A stretch of 59,059 bases of DNA from DAIMFL01 sp964372215. GTDB lineage: Bacteria > Pseudomonadota > Alphaproteobacteria > Dongiales > Dongiaceae. A program made the translations under genes and the position numbers. A model generated the notes under the pieces. The model was not told the origin of the DNA, ran no database searches, and worked only from the letters and a program-made list of their open reading frames with translations. Positions 20,315 through 29,247 of this stretch are shown in pieces (position 1 is the stretch's first letter; the number at the start of each line of letters is the position of its first letter). The stretch lies in the NCBI GenBank assembly GCA_964372215.1, contig CAYJQC010000026.1:1-59059 (forward strand). The letters are read 5' to 3'.

Positions 20315-20361
20315 ACAATTGACGGCGCGCGCCGATATGTCAAGATGAATGAACGCTCATT
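20315..20361. promoter_or_regulatory. Divergent promoters with a TetR-type operator
   Basis: The palindrome AATGAACGCTCATT lies at 20348-20361, close in form to known TetR-family operators such as that of Bm3R1 (core AATGAACGTTCATT). Facing the EEP gene, TTGACG (20319-20324), a 16-bp spacer and CAAGAT (20341-20346) make a plausible promoter with the operator over the start point. Facing the importer operon, a perfect TTGACA (20343-20338) is followed after 17 bp by AATTGT. One repressor bound here could affect both directions. Confidence 0.62.
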
Positions 20362-20378
20362 GAGAGGTAAATTGTGCA

Positions 20379-21263
20379 ATGCGCATTGTAACTTACAACA
20401 CACAATACGGGGTCGGCCGGGACGGAAGCTGCGATCTCGGCAGCACCGTGGCGGCGGTTCGGGACGCCGACATCATCGCGCTTCAGGAGATCGAGCGTTT
20501 CTGGCCGCGCACCGGCAACGCTGACCAGCCAGCGGAGATCGCCCGCCTGCTGCCCGACCACCACTGGGTCTACGGACCCTACTTGGATGTGGACGGCAGC
20601 CTACGAAACCCCGATGGCAGTCTGGTGAACCGCCGGCGACAATTCGGCGTCATGATCCTGAGCCGCTGGCCGATCCTCTCCTCGCGCCTGCACCTGTTGC
20701 CGAAGTTCGACACCGTGAAGACTTTCAACATGATCGCCGGCATGCTTGAGGCGGTGATCGACGCGCCCGGCGGCCCCTTGCGGCTCTACAATGTTCACCT
20801 TTCGGACGTGACCCCGGCCGAACGCCTGGCCCAGATCGAGCGGATGTTCCAGGTGCTGAATTCGGCGCCGGTCGAGGGCGGGGTGTGGTCCGGCTACGAC
20901 CCGGAATGGGAGGCGGTGGATCCGCCGCCGCCGATGCCGCGCGACGCGCTGGTGCTCGGCGACTTCAACACGGTGCCGCGCTCGCCGGAATACGAGGCGC
21001 TGGTGGGACCGTTCGATCCGGACTTCGGCTACGGCCGCGTCGACGTCTCGCACCGGCTGATCGATGCCTGGGTGGCGACCGGACACGGCGAAATGGAGGG
21101 CGTGACCTATCCGCTCGACACTGCGCGCGGCTACACCGAAGAGTACCGCATCGACTACTGCTTCCTGACGGCGGGACTTCTCCCGCGCCTGAAGTCCTGT
21201 CGGATCGACTCCGAGGCGCCGGGTTCCGATCACCAGCCGGTGTGGATCGAGCTCGCGGACTGA
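20379..21263 (+). CDS. Endonuclease/exonuclease/phosphatase (EEP) family hydrolase
   Basis: The 294-residue protein has the complete EEP active-site set: the metal-binding glutamate in LQEIERF, the D-x-N motif in LGDFNTVP, and the C-terminal SDH in GSDHQPVW. EEP enzymes cleave phosphodiester or phosphomonoester bonds in nucleic acids, lipids or inositol phosphates. There is no signal peptide, so it acts in the cytoplasm. A GAGAGG lies about 11 nt before the ATG. It is divergent from the peptide-type importer with a shared TetR-type operator, which suggests it processes something connected with the imported compound. Confidence 0.88.
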   Translation: MRIVTYNTQYGVGRDGSCDLGSTVAAVRDADIIALQEIERFWPRTGNADQPAEIARLLPDHHWVYGPYLDVDGSLRNPDGSLVNRRRQFGVMILSRWPILSSRLHLLPKFDTVKTFNMIAGMLEAVIDAPGGPLRLYNVHLSDVTPAERLAQIERMFQVLNSAPVEGGVWSGYDPEWEAVDPPPPMPRDALVLGDFNTVPRSPEYEALVGPFDPDFGYGRVDVSHRLIDAWVATGHGEMEGVTYPLDTARGYTEEYRIDYCFLTAGLLPRLKSCRIDSEAPGSDHQPVWIELAD

Positions 21264-21301
21264 GGACGTGGCGCCGGCGGCCGGGCGCTTCCCAAATGGA
21301 A

Positions 21302-21327
21302 CGGGCCCGGCCATACGACCGGGCCCG
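21302..21327. terminator. Hairpin between convergent genes
   Basis: A perfect 9-bp stem, CGGGCCCGG with CCGGGCCCG, encloses an 8-nt loop between the convergent EEP and peroxiredoxin genes. On the minus strand it is followed by CGTTCCATTT, which is moderately U-rich, so it probably ends the peroxiredoxin transcript. It could serve both directions. Confidence 0.6.
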
Positions 21328-21350
21328 CGGAAGCAGGCAAGCGCGGAGCC

Positions 21351-21986
21351 TCAGAGATCGGGCTGTGGCGTGATCCGCAGATAGGGCTTCAGTTTCTTGT
21401 AGCCCTTGGGGAAGGTCTTGTCGGCCTCGGCGTCGGGCATCGAGGGCACGATGATGCAGTCGTCGCCATGCTGCCAGTTGACCGGCGTCGCCACCTTGTA
21501 GTTCGCCGTCAGCTGCAGCGAATCGATCACCCGCAGAATCTCGTCGAAGTTCCGGCCGGTGCTCGCCGGATAGGTGATGATCAGCTTCACTTTCTTGTCC
21601 GGTCCGATGATGAACACCGAGCGCACGGTCAGGGTGTCGTTGGCGTTCGGATGGATCATGTCGTAGAGGTCCGACACCTTGCGGTCGGCGTCGGCCAGCA
21701 GCGGGAAATTGAGCTTCGCGCCCTGGGTTTCCTCGATGTCGCCGACCCACTTCTTGTGATCCGAGAGTGGATCGACGCTGAGGCCCATCACCTTCACCTT
21801 GCGCTTGTCGAACTCGGGCTTCAGCTTGGAGACCTCGCCGAGTTCGGTGGTGCACACCGGCGTGAAATCCTTGGGGTGCGAGAACAGCACCGCCCAGCCA
21901 TTGCCGATCCAATCGTGGAAATGGATCGGACCATCGGTCGATTCCTGTGTGAAGTCGGGCGCGGTATCGCCAAGTCTCAATGCCAT
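21351..21986 (-). CDS. 1-Cys peroxiredoxin (Prx6 type)
   Basis: The 211-residue thiol peroxidase reduces hydrogen peroxide and organic hydroperoxides. The peroxidatic Cys45 lies in HPKDFTPVCTTELG. The C-terminal arm ending KGYKKLKPYLRITPQP is diagnostic of the Prx6 subfamily rather than AhpC or Bcp. The start is fixed by AAGGAG 8 nt upstream and by the family N-terminus (LRLGDTAPDF). It is monocistronic with a hairpin downstream. No oxidative-stress operator is recognisable. Confidence 0.96.
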   Translation of the reverse strand: MALRLGDTAPDFTQESTDGPIHFHDWIGNGWAVLFSHPKDFTPVCTTELGEVSKLKPEFDKRKVKVMGLSVDPLSDHKKWVGDIEETQGAKLNFPLLADADRKVSDLYDMIHPNANDTLTVRSVFIIGPDKKVKLIITYPASTGRNFDEILRVIDSLQLTANYKVATPVNWQHGDDCIIVPSMPDAEADKTFPKGYKKLKPYLRITPQPDL

Positions 21987-22160
21987 GGCGTCATCTCCTT
22001 GTCTCTGCCGGGTATAGCGTGTGGCGCGCGCCACGAAGCGGCGCCAGCCTGCAACGCCTCGGCGGCAGCCTATTTCACATCGCTGCTGCGTTGTTCTTGC
22101 AGACCCCGAGGTTATCAAACGTCCAAACAACGGACAAGCAAGCTCAAGCCGCGCAGCGCC

Positions 22161-22358
22161 CTACTCGGGAAGGCGGTTGCTGGCGTTCGCTTCGCCTCCG
22201 GCGCCCTTGCCGGCACCGCCATTGCCGGCGTTTCCATTGTTCTTGGCGAAGGCGTCCTGGCCGCCCAATCCGTTGGGCGTGACCGAGATCGGCAGTGTCG
22301 CGAAGCTGAAGGCGACCGCTGTGGCGAGGAACAGACGGCCAAGGTGGCTGGCGGGCAT
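22161..22358 (-). CDS. Small secreted glycine/asparagine-rich protein
   Basis: The predicted product is 65 residues. It has a signal peptide of about 40 residues (MPASHLGRLFLATAVAFSFA, with cleavage likely after DAFA) and a short mature part rich in Gly, Asn and Ala (KNNGNAGNGGAGKGAGG). AGGAG lies 6 nt before the ATG, a much better translation start than the longer open frame, which reads back into the divergent MFS promoter. I recognise no family beyond similar anonymous alphaproteobacterial proteins. It is divergent from the MFS gene and co-directional with peroxiredoxin, 174 bp upstream of it. Confidence 0.65.
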   Translation of the reverse strand: MPASHLGRLFLATAVAFSFATLPISVTPNGLGGQDAFAKNNGNAGNGGAGKGAGGEANASNRLPE

Positions 22359-22557
22359 CGCGGTCTCCTGTCGTTGGGTTCGTTCGCCCGCCATGCGGGC
22401 ATTCCCGATCGGCCGGCGGATGATAGGATGGGCGCGAATGCGGGTGCCAGCCCGCAATAGGCGGCTACAGCTTTGCCACGGCATCCTCGTCCGTGCGTGG
22501 AGCCCCGACCGGCACGTCGGCCAGGACCTTGGGGTGGATCGGGAACACGGTGGACTG

Positions 22558-23832
22558 ATGAGCGCCGGCCCGACTGACCCCTCGGCGGCCCGCTCGCCGA
22601 TCCTGCGGGTCCTGCTCCCGTTCACCGCGGCCTTCTTCGTGCAGGAGATGCACCGCACCGTGAGCGCCGTCGTCGCGACGCCGGCGATGGCGGAGCTCGG
22701 GCTGTCGGCGGCCGAGATGGGGCGCGCCGCCAGCGTCTATTTCCTCGCCTTCGCCGCAGTCCAGCTGCCCCTCGGGCTGTGGCTCGATCGCTACGGGCCG
22801 CGGCGGGTGATCGCGGCGTTCCTGGCGGTGGCGGCGATCGGCGGCGCGGTGTTCGCCGCGGCCCCGGGCGGCGCCGGCTTGACCCTCGGCCGGGCCCTGC
22901 TCGGCGCCGGCGGCGGCGCCTGCCTGATGGCGGCGTTCAAGGCCAACGCGTCGTGGTTCCCGATCCGGCGCCTGGCCCTGGCCAACAGCGCCGTGCTCGG
23001 CCTCGGCGGGCTGGGCGGGCTGGTGGCGACGGCGCCGGCCCAGATGCTGATCGAGCTGGTCGGCTGGCGGACCGCCTATGGCGGGCTGGCCGCCGCCACC
23101 CTGGCAGTCGCGGTCCTGGTGCTGGCGGTCGCGCCCGAGCGCGCCGAGGCGCAGCCGCCCGCGTCCGCCCCGGGCTGGCAGCAACTCGCCCAGTATCTCG
23201 CCATCCTGCGCAGCCCGGTGTTCTGGCGGATCGCGCCGGTCGCCAGCCTGCTGCCGGCGGCCATGGTCGCCTATCAGGGGCTGTGGGCCGGCCGCTGGCT
23301 GCTCGATGTCGCCGGCGCCGGCGACGCGACGGTGGCGCGGAGCCTGTTCTGGCTGGCGGCCGCCATCGTCCTCGGCTACGTGCTCTGCGGGGTCGCGGTC
23401 GACGTGCTGCGCGCGCGCGGCTGGAGCCCGGTGACGGGGCTGGCCGTCGGTGTCGCGCTGGCGATCCTCTGCCAGCTCGCGCTCGCGTCCGGTGCCATCA
23501 CGGTGGCGCTGCCGCTGTGGACCCTGTTCGGCCTGTGCGCCGCCGGCACGGTGGCCTTCTATGCCGTGCTCACCGAGCGCTTCCCGCCGGCGCTCGCGGG
23601 CCGCGTCAACAGCGCCCTCAACTTCATCCTGTTCGCGACCGCCTTTGCCCTGCAGTACGGCATCGGCGAGATCGCCGCGCTGTGGCCGACGGGACCGCAG
23701 GGCGGCTATCCGCCCGCGGCCCATCAGGCGGCCTTGCTCGGCGTCGCCGCGCTGGAGGCGGTGGCACTCGCCTGGCTGCTGCGGCCCGGCGGCGGCGCAG
23801 GATACCGCGGTTCTATTTCCACTATCGAATAA
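22558..23832 (+). CDS. MFS transporter
   Basis: The 424-residue protein has twelve predicted transmembrane segments. The loop 2-3 motif GLWLDRYGPRRVI matches the MFS motif G-x-x-x-D-R-x-G-R-R. The start begins MSAGPTDPSAARSPILRVLL; the longer open frame upstream has no membrane character and lies antisense to the small secreted protein. No substrate-specific feature or partner gene is visible. The gene is very GC-rich like its surroundings, so there is no sign of transfer. Confidence 0.88.
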   Translation: MSAGPTDPSAARSPILRVLLPFTAAFFVQEMHRTVSAVVATPAMAELGLSAAEMGRAASVYFLAFAAVQLPLGLWLDRYGPRRVIAAFLAVAAIGGAVFAAAPGGAGLTLGRALLGAGGGACLMAAFKANASWFPIRRLALANSAVLGLGGLGGLVATAPAQMLIELVGWRTAYGGLAAATLAVAVLVLAVAPERAEAQPPASAPGWQQLAQYLAILRSPVFWRIAPVASLLPAAMVAYQGLWAGRWLLDVAGAGDATVARSLFWLAAAIVLGYVLCGVAVDVLRARGWSPVTGLAVGVALAILCQLALASGAITVALPLWTLFGLCAAGTVAFYAVLTERFPPALAGRVNSALNFILFATAFALQYGIGEIAALWPTGPQGGYPPAAHQAALLGVAALEAVALAWLLRPGGGAGYRGSISTIE

Positions 23833-23840
23833 AAAGCGGC

Positions 23841-23869
23841 TTGATTTCAGTTCATCTGCAAATTAATCG
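23841..23869 (+). promoter_or_regulatory. Candidate promoter for the 48-residue membrane protein
   Basis: TTGATT, a 17-bp spacer and TAATCG lie in a locally AT-rich 110-bp gap after the MFS stop codon. The start point would fall about 65 nt before the small gene. This is a match to the consensus only. Confidence 0.35.
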
Positions 23870-23942
23870 ACCATTTACACGTATGGTCATGTACTGGTCA
23901 CAGGAATACTGGTCCGGCACTTGCGGTCGTGGAGGGCCACCG

Positions 23943-24089
23943 ATGTTTGCCAAGACCTTTGTCCTGCTGGCCACGGTTGTCGTCGCCGCGCTCACGCTCG
24001 AGCTGGTGTTCGGCGTCCATCTCGGCATCGCCCATTGGGTCCATCGCGTGCTCGGGCCCGACGAATGGGACATGGTGCGGCTGAGCTGA
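23943..24089 (+). CDS. Small membrane protein, 48 residues
   Basis: The predicted product begins MFAKTFVLLATVVVAALTLE. It has one transmembrane helix (about residues 4-23) followed by an amphipathic tail containing HWVHRVLGPDEW. A GGAGGG Shine-Dalgarno sequence lies 6 nt before the ATG, which is the main reason to call it. The gap ahead of it is AT-rich and promoter-like. I recognise no family. Single-span proteins of this size often modulate a larger membrane complex, but nothing here says which. It lies between the MFS gene and hyuA, both co-directional. Confidence 0.62.
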   Translation: MFAKTFVLLATVVVAALTLELVFGVHLGIAHWVHRVLGPDEWDMVRLS

Positions 24090-24220
24090 TCGGCGGCAGG
24101 GCCGGTTGACGCCCGCGTGCGGGCCGTCTAAAGCCTTGCCTTGCAGGAGCCGGCCGCGCCAGCAAACCGGCTGGTCCACCCGCTCTTGTCTTCACGGACC
24201 TCGGGGCGCGCGGACCTCCC

Positions 24221-26215
24221 TTGCCAATACATCTCGGCCTCGATACCGGCGGCACCTATACCGACGCGGTGCTGTTCGACCCCGCCACGGGCGTGATCGC
24301 CGCCGCCAAGGCGCTGACCACCAAGCACGACCTGACCCTGGGACTGACCGCCGCGGTCGAGGCGATCCTGCCCCAGGCGACCTCGGCCATCGACCTGGTC
24401 TCGGTCTCGACCACGCTGGCGACCAATGCCCTGGTCGAAGGCCATGGCAGCCCGATCTGCCTGCTGCTTGCCGGCTACGACGCCCGGTCGCTCCAGCGCG
24501 CCGGGCTGCGCGAAGCCCTGCGCGGCGACCCGGCGGTGTTCGTCGCCGGCGGCCATGGCGCGACCGGCGACGAGCAATGCCCGCTCGATCTCGACGCCGC
24601 GCGCCGCGCCATCGCCGAGCACGCCGCGCGGGCGGCGGCCTTCGCGGTTTCCGGCTTCTTCTCGGTGCGCAACCCGGCGCACGAGATCGCGCTCAAGGCG
24701 CTGGTGCGCGAGATGACCGGATTGCCGGTCACCTGCGGCCACGAGCTGACCTCGAAGCTCGACGCGCCGCGGCGCGCCTTGACCGCCGCCCTCAACGCCC
24801 GGCTGATCCCCCAGCTCCAGCAGCTGGTCGAGGCGGTGCGCGCCTTGCTGTCCGCGCGCGGCATCGCCGCGCCGCTCATGGTGGTCAAGGGCGACGGTTC
24901 GCTGATCGATGCCGAGCTCGCCATGAGCTGTCCGGTGGAGACCATTCTCTCCGGCCCCGCCGCCAGCGTCGTCGGCGCGCGCTATCTCTCGGGCGAGCAC
25001 GACGTTTTCGTCTCCGACATGGGCGGCACCACCACCGACGTGGCGCTGTTGCGCGACGGCCGGCCGGTGCTCAATCCCGACGGCGCCGTGGTCGGCGGCT
25101 GGCGCACCATGGTGGAGGCGGTCGCCGTGCACACCTATGGCCTCGGCGGCGACAGCGAGGTCAGGCTCGACGAGGTCGAGGGCCTGGTCGTCGGCCCGCG
25201 CCGGGCGATGCCGTTGAGCCTGCTCGCCCATCAGCATCCGGCGGTCCTGGAAACCCTGGCCGCCCAGCTCGGCGCCGAGCCGGGCCCGGCCCATGGTCGC
25301 TTCGCGCTGCGCCTGCGGGCGCTCGATGCCGGCGAGGACAGCCTGAACCGAGCCCAGCGCGAACTCTGGATGCGGCTCGGCGGCGGCCCGATGGCGCTGA
25401 CCGAGATCGATTCGAGCTACGTCGCCGCCCAGGCGCTGCTCCGGCTCTCCGATCGCGGTCTGGTGATCATCGCCGCCTTCACGCCAAGCGACGCCGCCCA
25501 TCTGCTCGGGCGCCAGTCGTCCTGGTCGGCCGAAGCCGCGCGCCTCGGCGCCGCCCTGTGGTTGCGCCGGCTCGCCGCCGGCGGGGCGCCCGCGGCGCCG
25601 TCGCCGGAGGCGTTCGCCGCCGAAGTGTCCGAGGCGGTCATCGTGCAATCCGGCCGCGCCCTGCTGTCGACGGCCCTGGCCGAATCAGGCGATCCGGCGA
25701 TCGGCGGCGTCGGCAGCTTCGGTCGCACCCTGGTCGATCGCGCCCTCGCGGGCGGTCACGTGGAGGCCGCGCTGTTCACCCCCAGCCTGGCCCTCAACCG
25801 GCCGATCGTCGCCATCGGGGCGCCGGTCGGCGCCTATTACGACGAGGTGGCGCGCCGGCTGGCCACCCGCTCGATCATCCCGCCCCATGCCGATGTCTGC
25901 AATGCGGTCGGCGCGGTCGCCGGCGGCGTCATGCAGCGGGTGACGGCGCTCATCACCTCGCCGGCCGACGGACGCTTCCGCGTTCATCTGCCGTTCGGTG
26001 TCGCCGACTTCGTCGATCTGGAAGCGGCCGCCTCCCACGCCGAGGCGGAGATCGCCAGGCTTGTGCTGGAGCAGGCGCACCGCGCCGGGGCCGACGATCC
26101 CCAGGTCCAGGTGACCCGCGACGACAACATCGTCACCGACGGCGGCGGCGGCAGCGTGTTCATCGAGAGCAGGATCGTCGCGACGGCGGTCGGGCGACCG
26201 CGGCTGGCGAGGTAG
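24221..26215 (+). CDS. Hydantoinase/oxoprolinase family protein, HyuA-like (solo)
   Basis: The 664-residue protein has an N-terminal Hydantoinase_A_N domain with the actin/hexokinase-like phosphate loop LGLDTGGTYTDAVLFD, and a central HyuA domain with the second loop DMGGTTTDVALL. These are ATP-dependent ring-opening enzymes for hydantoins, 5-oxoproline or related cyclic amides, and usually work with a HyuB subunit. No hyuB lies next to it, because the neighbouring gene is a convergent PotG. The start codon appears to be TTG, giving the family N-terminus almost exactly; no good Shine-Dalgarno sequence is visible. Substrate unknown. Confidence 0.85.
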   Translation: MPIHLGLDTGGTYTDAVLFDPATGVIAAAKALTTKHDLTLGLTAAVEAILPQATSAIDLVSVSTTLATNALVEGHGSPICLLLAGYDARSLQRAGLREALRGDPAVFVAGGHGATGDEQCPLDLDAARRAIAEHAARAAAFAVSGFFSVRNPAHEIALKALVREMTGLPVTCGHELTSKLDAPRRALTAALNARLIPQLQQLVEAVRALLSARGIAAPLMVVKGDGSLIDAELAMSCPVETILSGPAASVVGARYLSGEHDVFVSDMGGTTTDVALLRDGRPVLNPDGAVVGGWRTMVEAVAVHTYGLGGDSEVRLDEVEGLVVGPRRAMPLSLLAHQHPAVLETLAAQLGAEPGPAHGRFALRLRALDAGEDSLNRAQRELWMRLGGGPMALTEIDSSYVAAQALLRLSDRGLVIIAAFTPSDAAHLLGRQSSWSAEAARLGAALWLRRLAAGGAPAAPSPEAFAAEVSEAVIVQSGRALLSTALAESGDPAIGGVGSFGRTLVDRALAGGHVEAALFTPSLALNRPIVAIGAPVGAYYDEVARRLATRSIIPPHADVCNAVGAVAGGVMQRVTALITSPADGRFRVHLPFGVADFVDLEAAASHAEAEIARLVLEQAHRAGADDPQVQVTRDDNIVTDGGGGSVFIESRIVATAVGRPRLAR

Positions 26216-26241
26216 CCAGCGAATCTCACTTTCTTGAAAAC

Positions 26242-26270
26242 GCCCCTTCCCCCACAAGGGGGGAAGGGGC
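26242..26270. terminator. Perfect 12-bp hairpin between convergent hyuA and pot operon
   Basis: GCCCCTTCCCCC pairs perfectly with GGGGGAAGGGGC around a 5-nt loop. On the minus strand the stem is followed by GTTTTC, so it works as an intrinsic terminator for the polyamine operon. The sequence also looks like the CCCC/GGGG intergenic hairpin elements repeated in many alphaproteobacterial genomes. Confidence 0.72.
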
Positions 26271-26338
26271 TCACCGTGCGAATTGGCGCCTCGGTGCGCC
26301 CCATTTGCGCCCGCCCTGTCTCGCGAGAGGGTGGGAGC

Positions 26339-27425
<1,087 letters not shown>

Positions 27426-27433
<8 letters not shown>

Positions 27434-28301
27434 GGGTTGTCGACTGCTTGCCGGAGCGCGACTGGATCCACATCGCAAGGACGGTGAGCGCCAGGGTGAG
27501 CACGATCAGCACCGTCGAGGCGGCATTGACTTCGGGCGTCACGCTGAAGCGGACCATCGAGTAGATCTTGACCGGGAAGGTGGTCGAGCCGGGGCCGGAG
27601 GTGAAGAAGGTGATGACGAAATCGTCGAGCGACAGGGTGAGGGCGAGCAGCGCGCCGGCCACGACGCCGGGGAGCATGTAGGGAAAAGTCACGTTCCAGA
27701 ACGTCTGCCACTCACTGGCGCCGAGGTCGCGCGAAGCCTCTTCGAGCGAGCGGTCGAAGCCCGACATGCGCGCGCGCACCACGACGGCGACGAACGGAAT
27801 GGTGAAGGCGATGTGGCTGACCGTCACGGTGAACAGGCCGAGCGGAATCTGCACCGAGGCGAAGAAGGCCAGCATGGCGACGCCGAGCGAAATCTCGGGG
27901 ATGACGATCGGCAGGTGCATCCAGCCGTCATAGGGCTCCTTGCCCGGAAAGCGGAAGCGGTGCAGCGCCAATCCCAGCATGGTCCCGAGGATCGTCGACA
28001 CCACGGTCGACCACGAGGCGATGATCATGCTGTTGAAAAAGGCTTCGTGCAGCGAGGTGTTGTTGAAGGCCTGGACATAGTACTTCAGCGTGAATCCGCG
28101 CCAGGTGATGTTCAGCTTGCTGTTGTTGAAGCTGAAGGCGATGAGCGCGACGATCGGGAAGTACAGGAACACGAACCCCACGAGCATGACGAGCTGCAGC
28201 CAGAGCTTGCGGCTGTACTCGAGCGGAGTCGGGCGCTCGCGGCGACGCTTGCGCGCGACGGCGGTACTGGCCGCGGGCCGGTCGGCGGTGGTGGCGGTCA
28301 T
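27426..28301 (-). CDS. potI: Polyamine ABC transporter permease, PotI/PotC type
   Basis: The 291-residue permease has a BPD_transp_1 domain with six predicted transmembrane segments and the coupling loop EEASRDLGASEWQTFWNVTFP. The first 30 residues form a basic cytoplasmic tail (VARKRRRERPT). It is separated from potH by one base and overlaps potG. Confidence 0.93.
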
Positions 28302-28302
28302 G

Positions 28303-29211
28303 TCAGTAGCTCACCCCGCCCTCGCGGCGCGCCACCACGGCCTTGATCCACAGGAAGAAGAAGGTCGCGTACATCAGCATGAAGGACAGCGCCGAGCCGA
28401 ACGGCCAGTCGCGGGCCTGGCCGAACTGCTGGGCGATCAGGTTGCCAATCATGATGCTGTCGGGCCCGCCGAGCAGGTCGGGGGTGAGGAAGGTGCCAAG
28501 GCTCAGGATGAACACCAGCATGGTGCCGGTGAAGATTCCGGGCAGCGCCAGGGGGGTGAGCACCGAGATGAAGGTGCGCCAGTGTCCGGCGCCGAGATCG
28601 AGGCTGGCCTCGAGATAGGACTTGTCGAGCTTCTCCAGCGTGGCGTAGAGCGGCAGGATCATGAAGGGCAGGTGGACGTAGACCAGTCCGATGATGACCG
28701 CGTACTCGTTGTAGAGCAGCTCCAGCGGCTGGAACTTGCCGAACGCCGCCTCGGCGCCGAAGGCGCCGAAGATCCAGTTGAGCTGATCGTGGATCCACTC
28801 CAGCGCAAAATTCACGTAGCCGCGGGTGCGCAGCACCGCAATCCACGAATAGGTCCGGATCAGCAGGTTGGTCCAGAACGGCAGGATCACCAGCAGCAGG
28901 AGCAGATTGCGGTGCTTCGGTGGCGAGAAGGCGATGCCTATGGAGATCGGAAAGCCGACCGCGATGCAGAGCACCGTGGTGATCACGGCGATCTTGGCCG
29001 ATTTCGCCAGGATCGCCACGTTGATCCACTCGACAGCCCGGGCGTAGTTCGCGAACGACAAATCGAGCAATGTCTCGCCCAACGGCCCGCGCTCGCCGAA
29101 GCTGTAGACCCAGACGATGCCAAGCGGCGCCGTGAAGAAGATCACCAGCCAGGCGGTAGGGGGCAGGATCAGAACGCCGAAGGCGAGCTTGCTCTGACGC
29201 CAGTCCTGCAT
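28303..29211 (-). CDS. potH: Polyamine ABC transporter permease, PotH/PotB type
   Basis: The 302-residue permease begins MQDWRQSKLAFGVLILPPTA, the usual first transmembrane segment of PotB/PotH. The coupling loop is EASLDLGAGHWRTFISVLTP. It forms the membrane channel with PotI. It lies 36 bp downstream of the binding-protein gene. Confidence 0.93.
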   Translation of the reverse strand: MQDWRQSKLAFGVLILPPTAWLVIFFTAPLGIVWVYSFGERGPLGETLLDLSFANYARAVEWINVAILAKSAKIAVITTVLCIAVGFPISIGIAFSPPKHRNLLLLLVILPFWTNLLIRTYSWIAVLRTRGYVNFALEWIHDQLNWIFGAFGAEAAFGKFQPLELLYNEYAVIIGLVYVHLPFMILPLYATLEKLDKSYLEASLDLGAGHWRTFISVLTPLALPGIFTGTMLVFILSLGTFLTPDLLGGPDSIMIGNLIAQQFGQARDWPFGSALSFMLMYATFFFLWIKAVVARREGGVSY

Positions 29212-29247
29212 GTTGCCCCCCGCCTGGCCGGTCCTAGCGCGGCCGGA

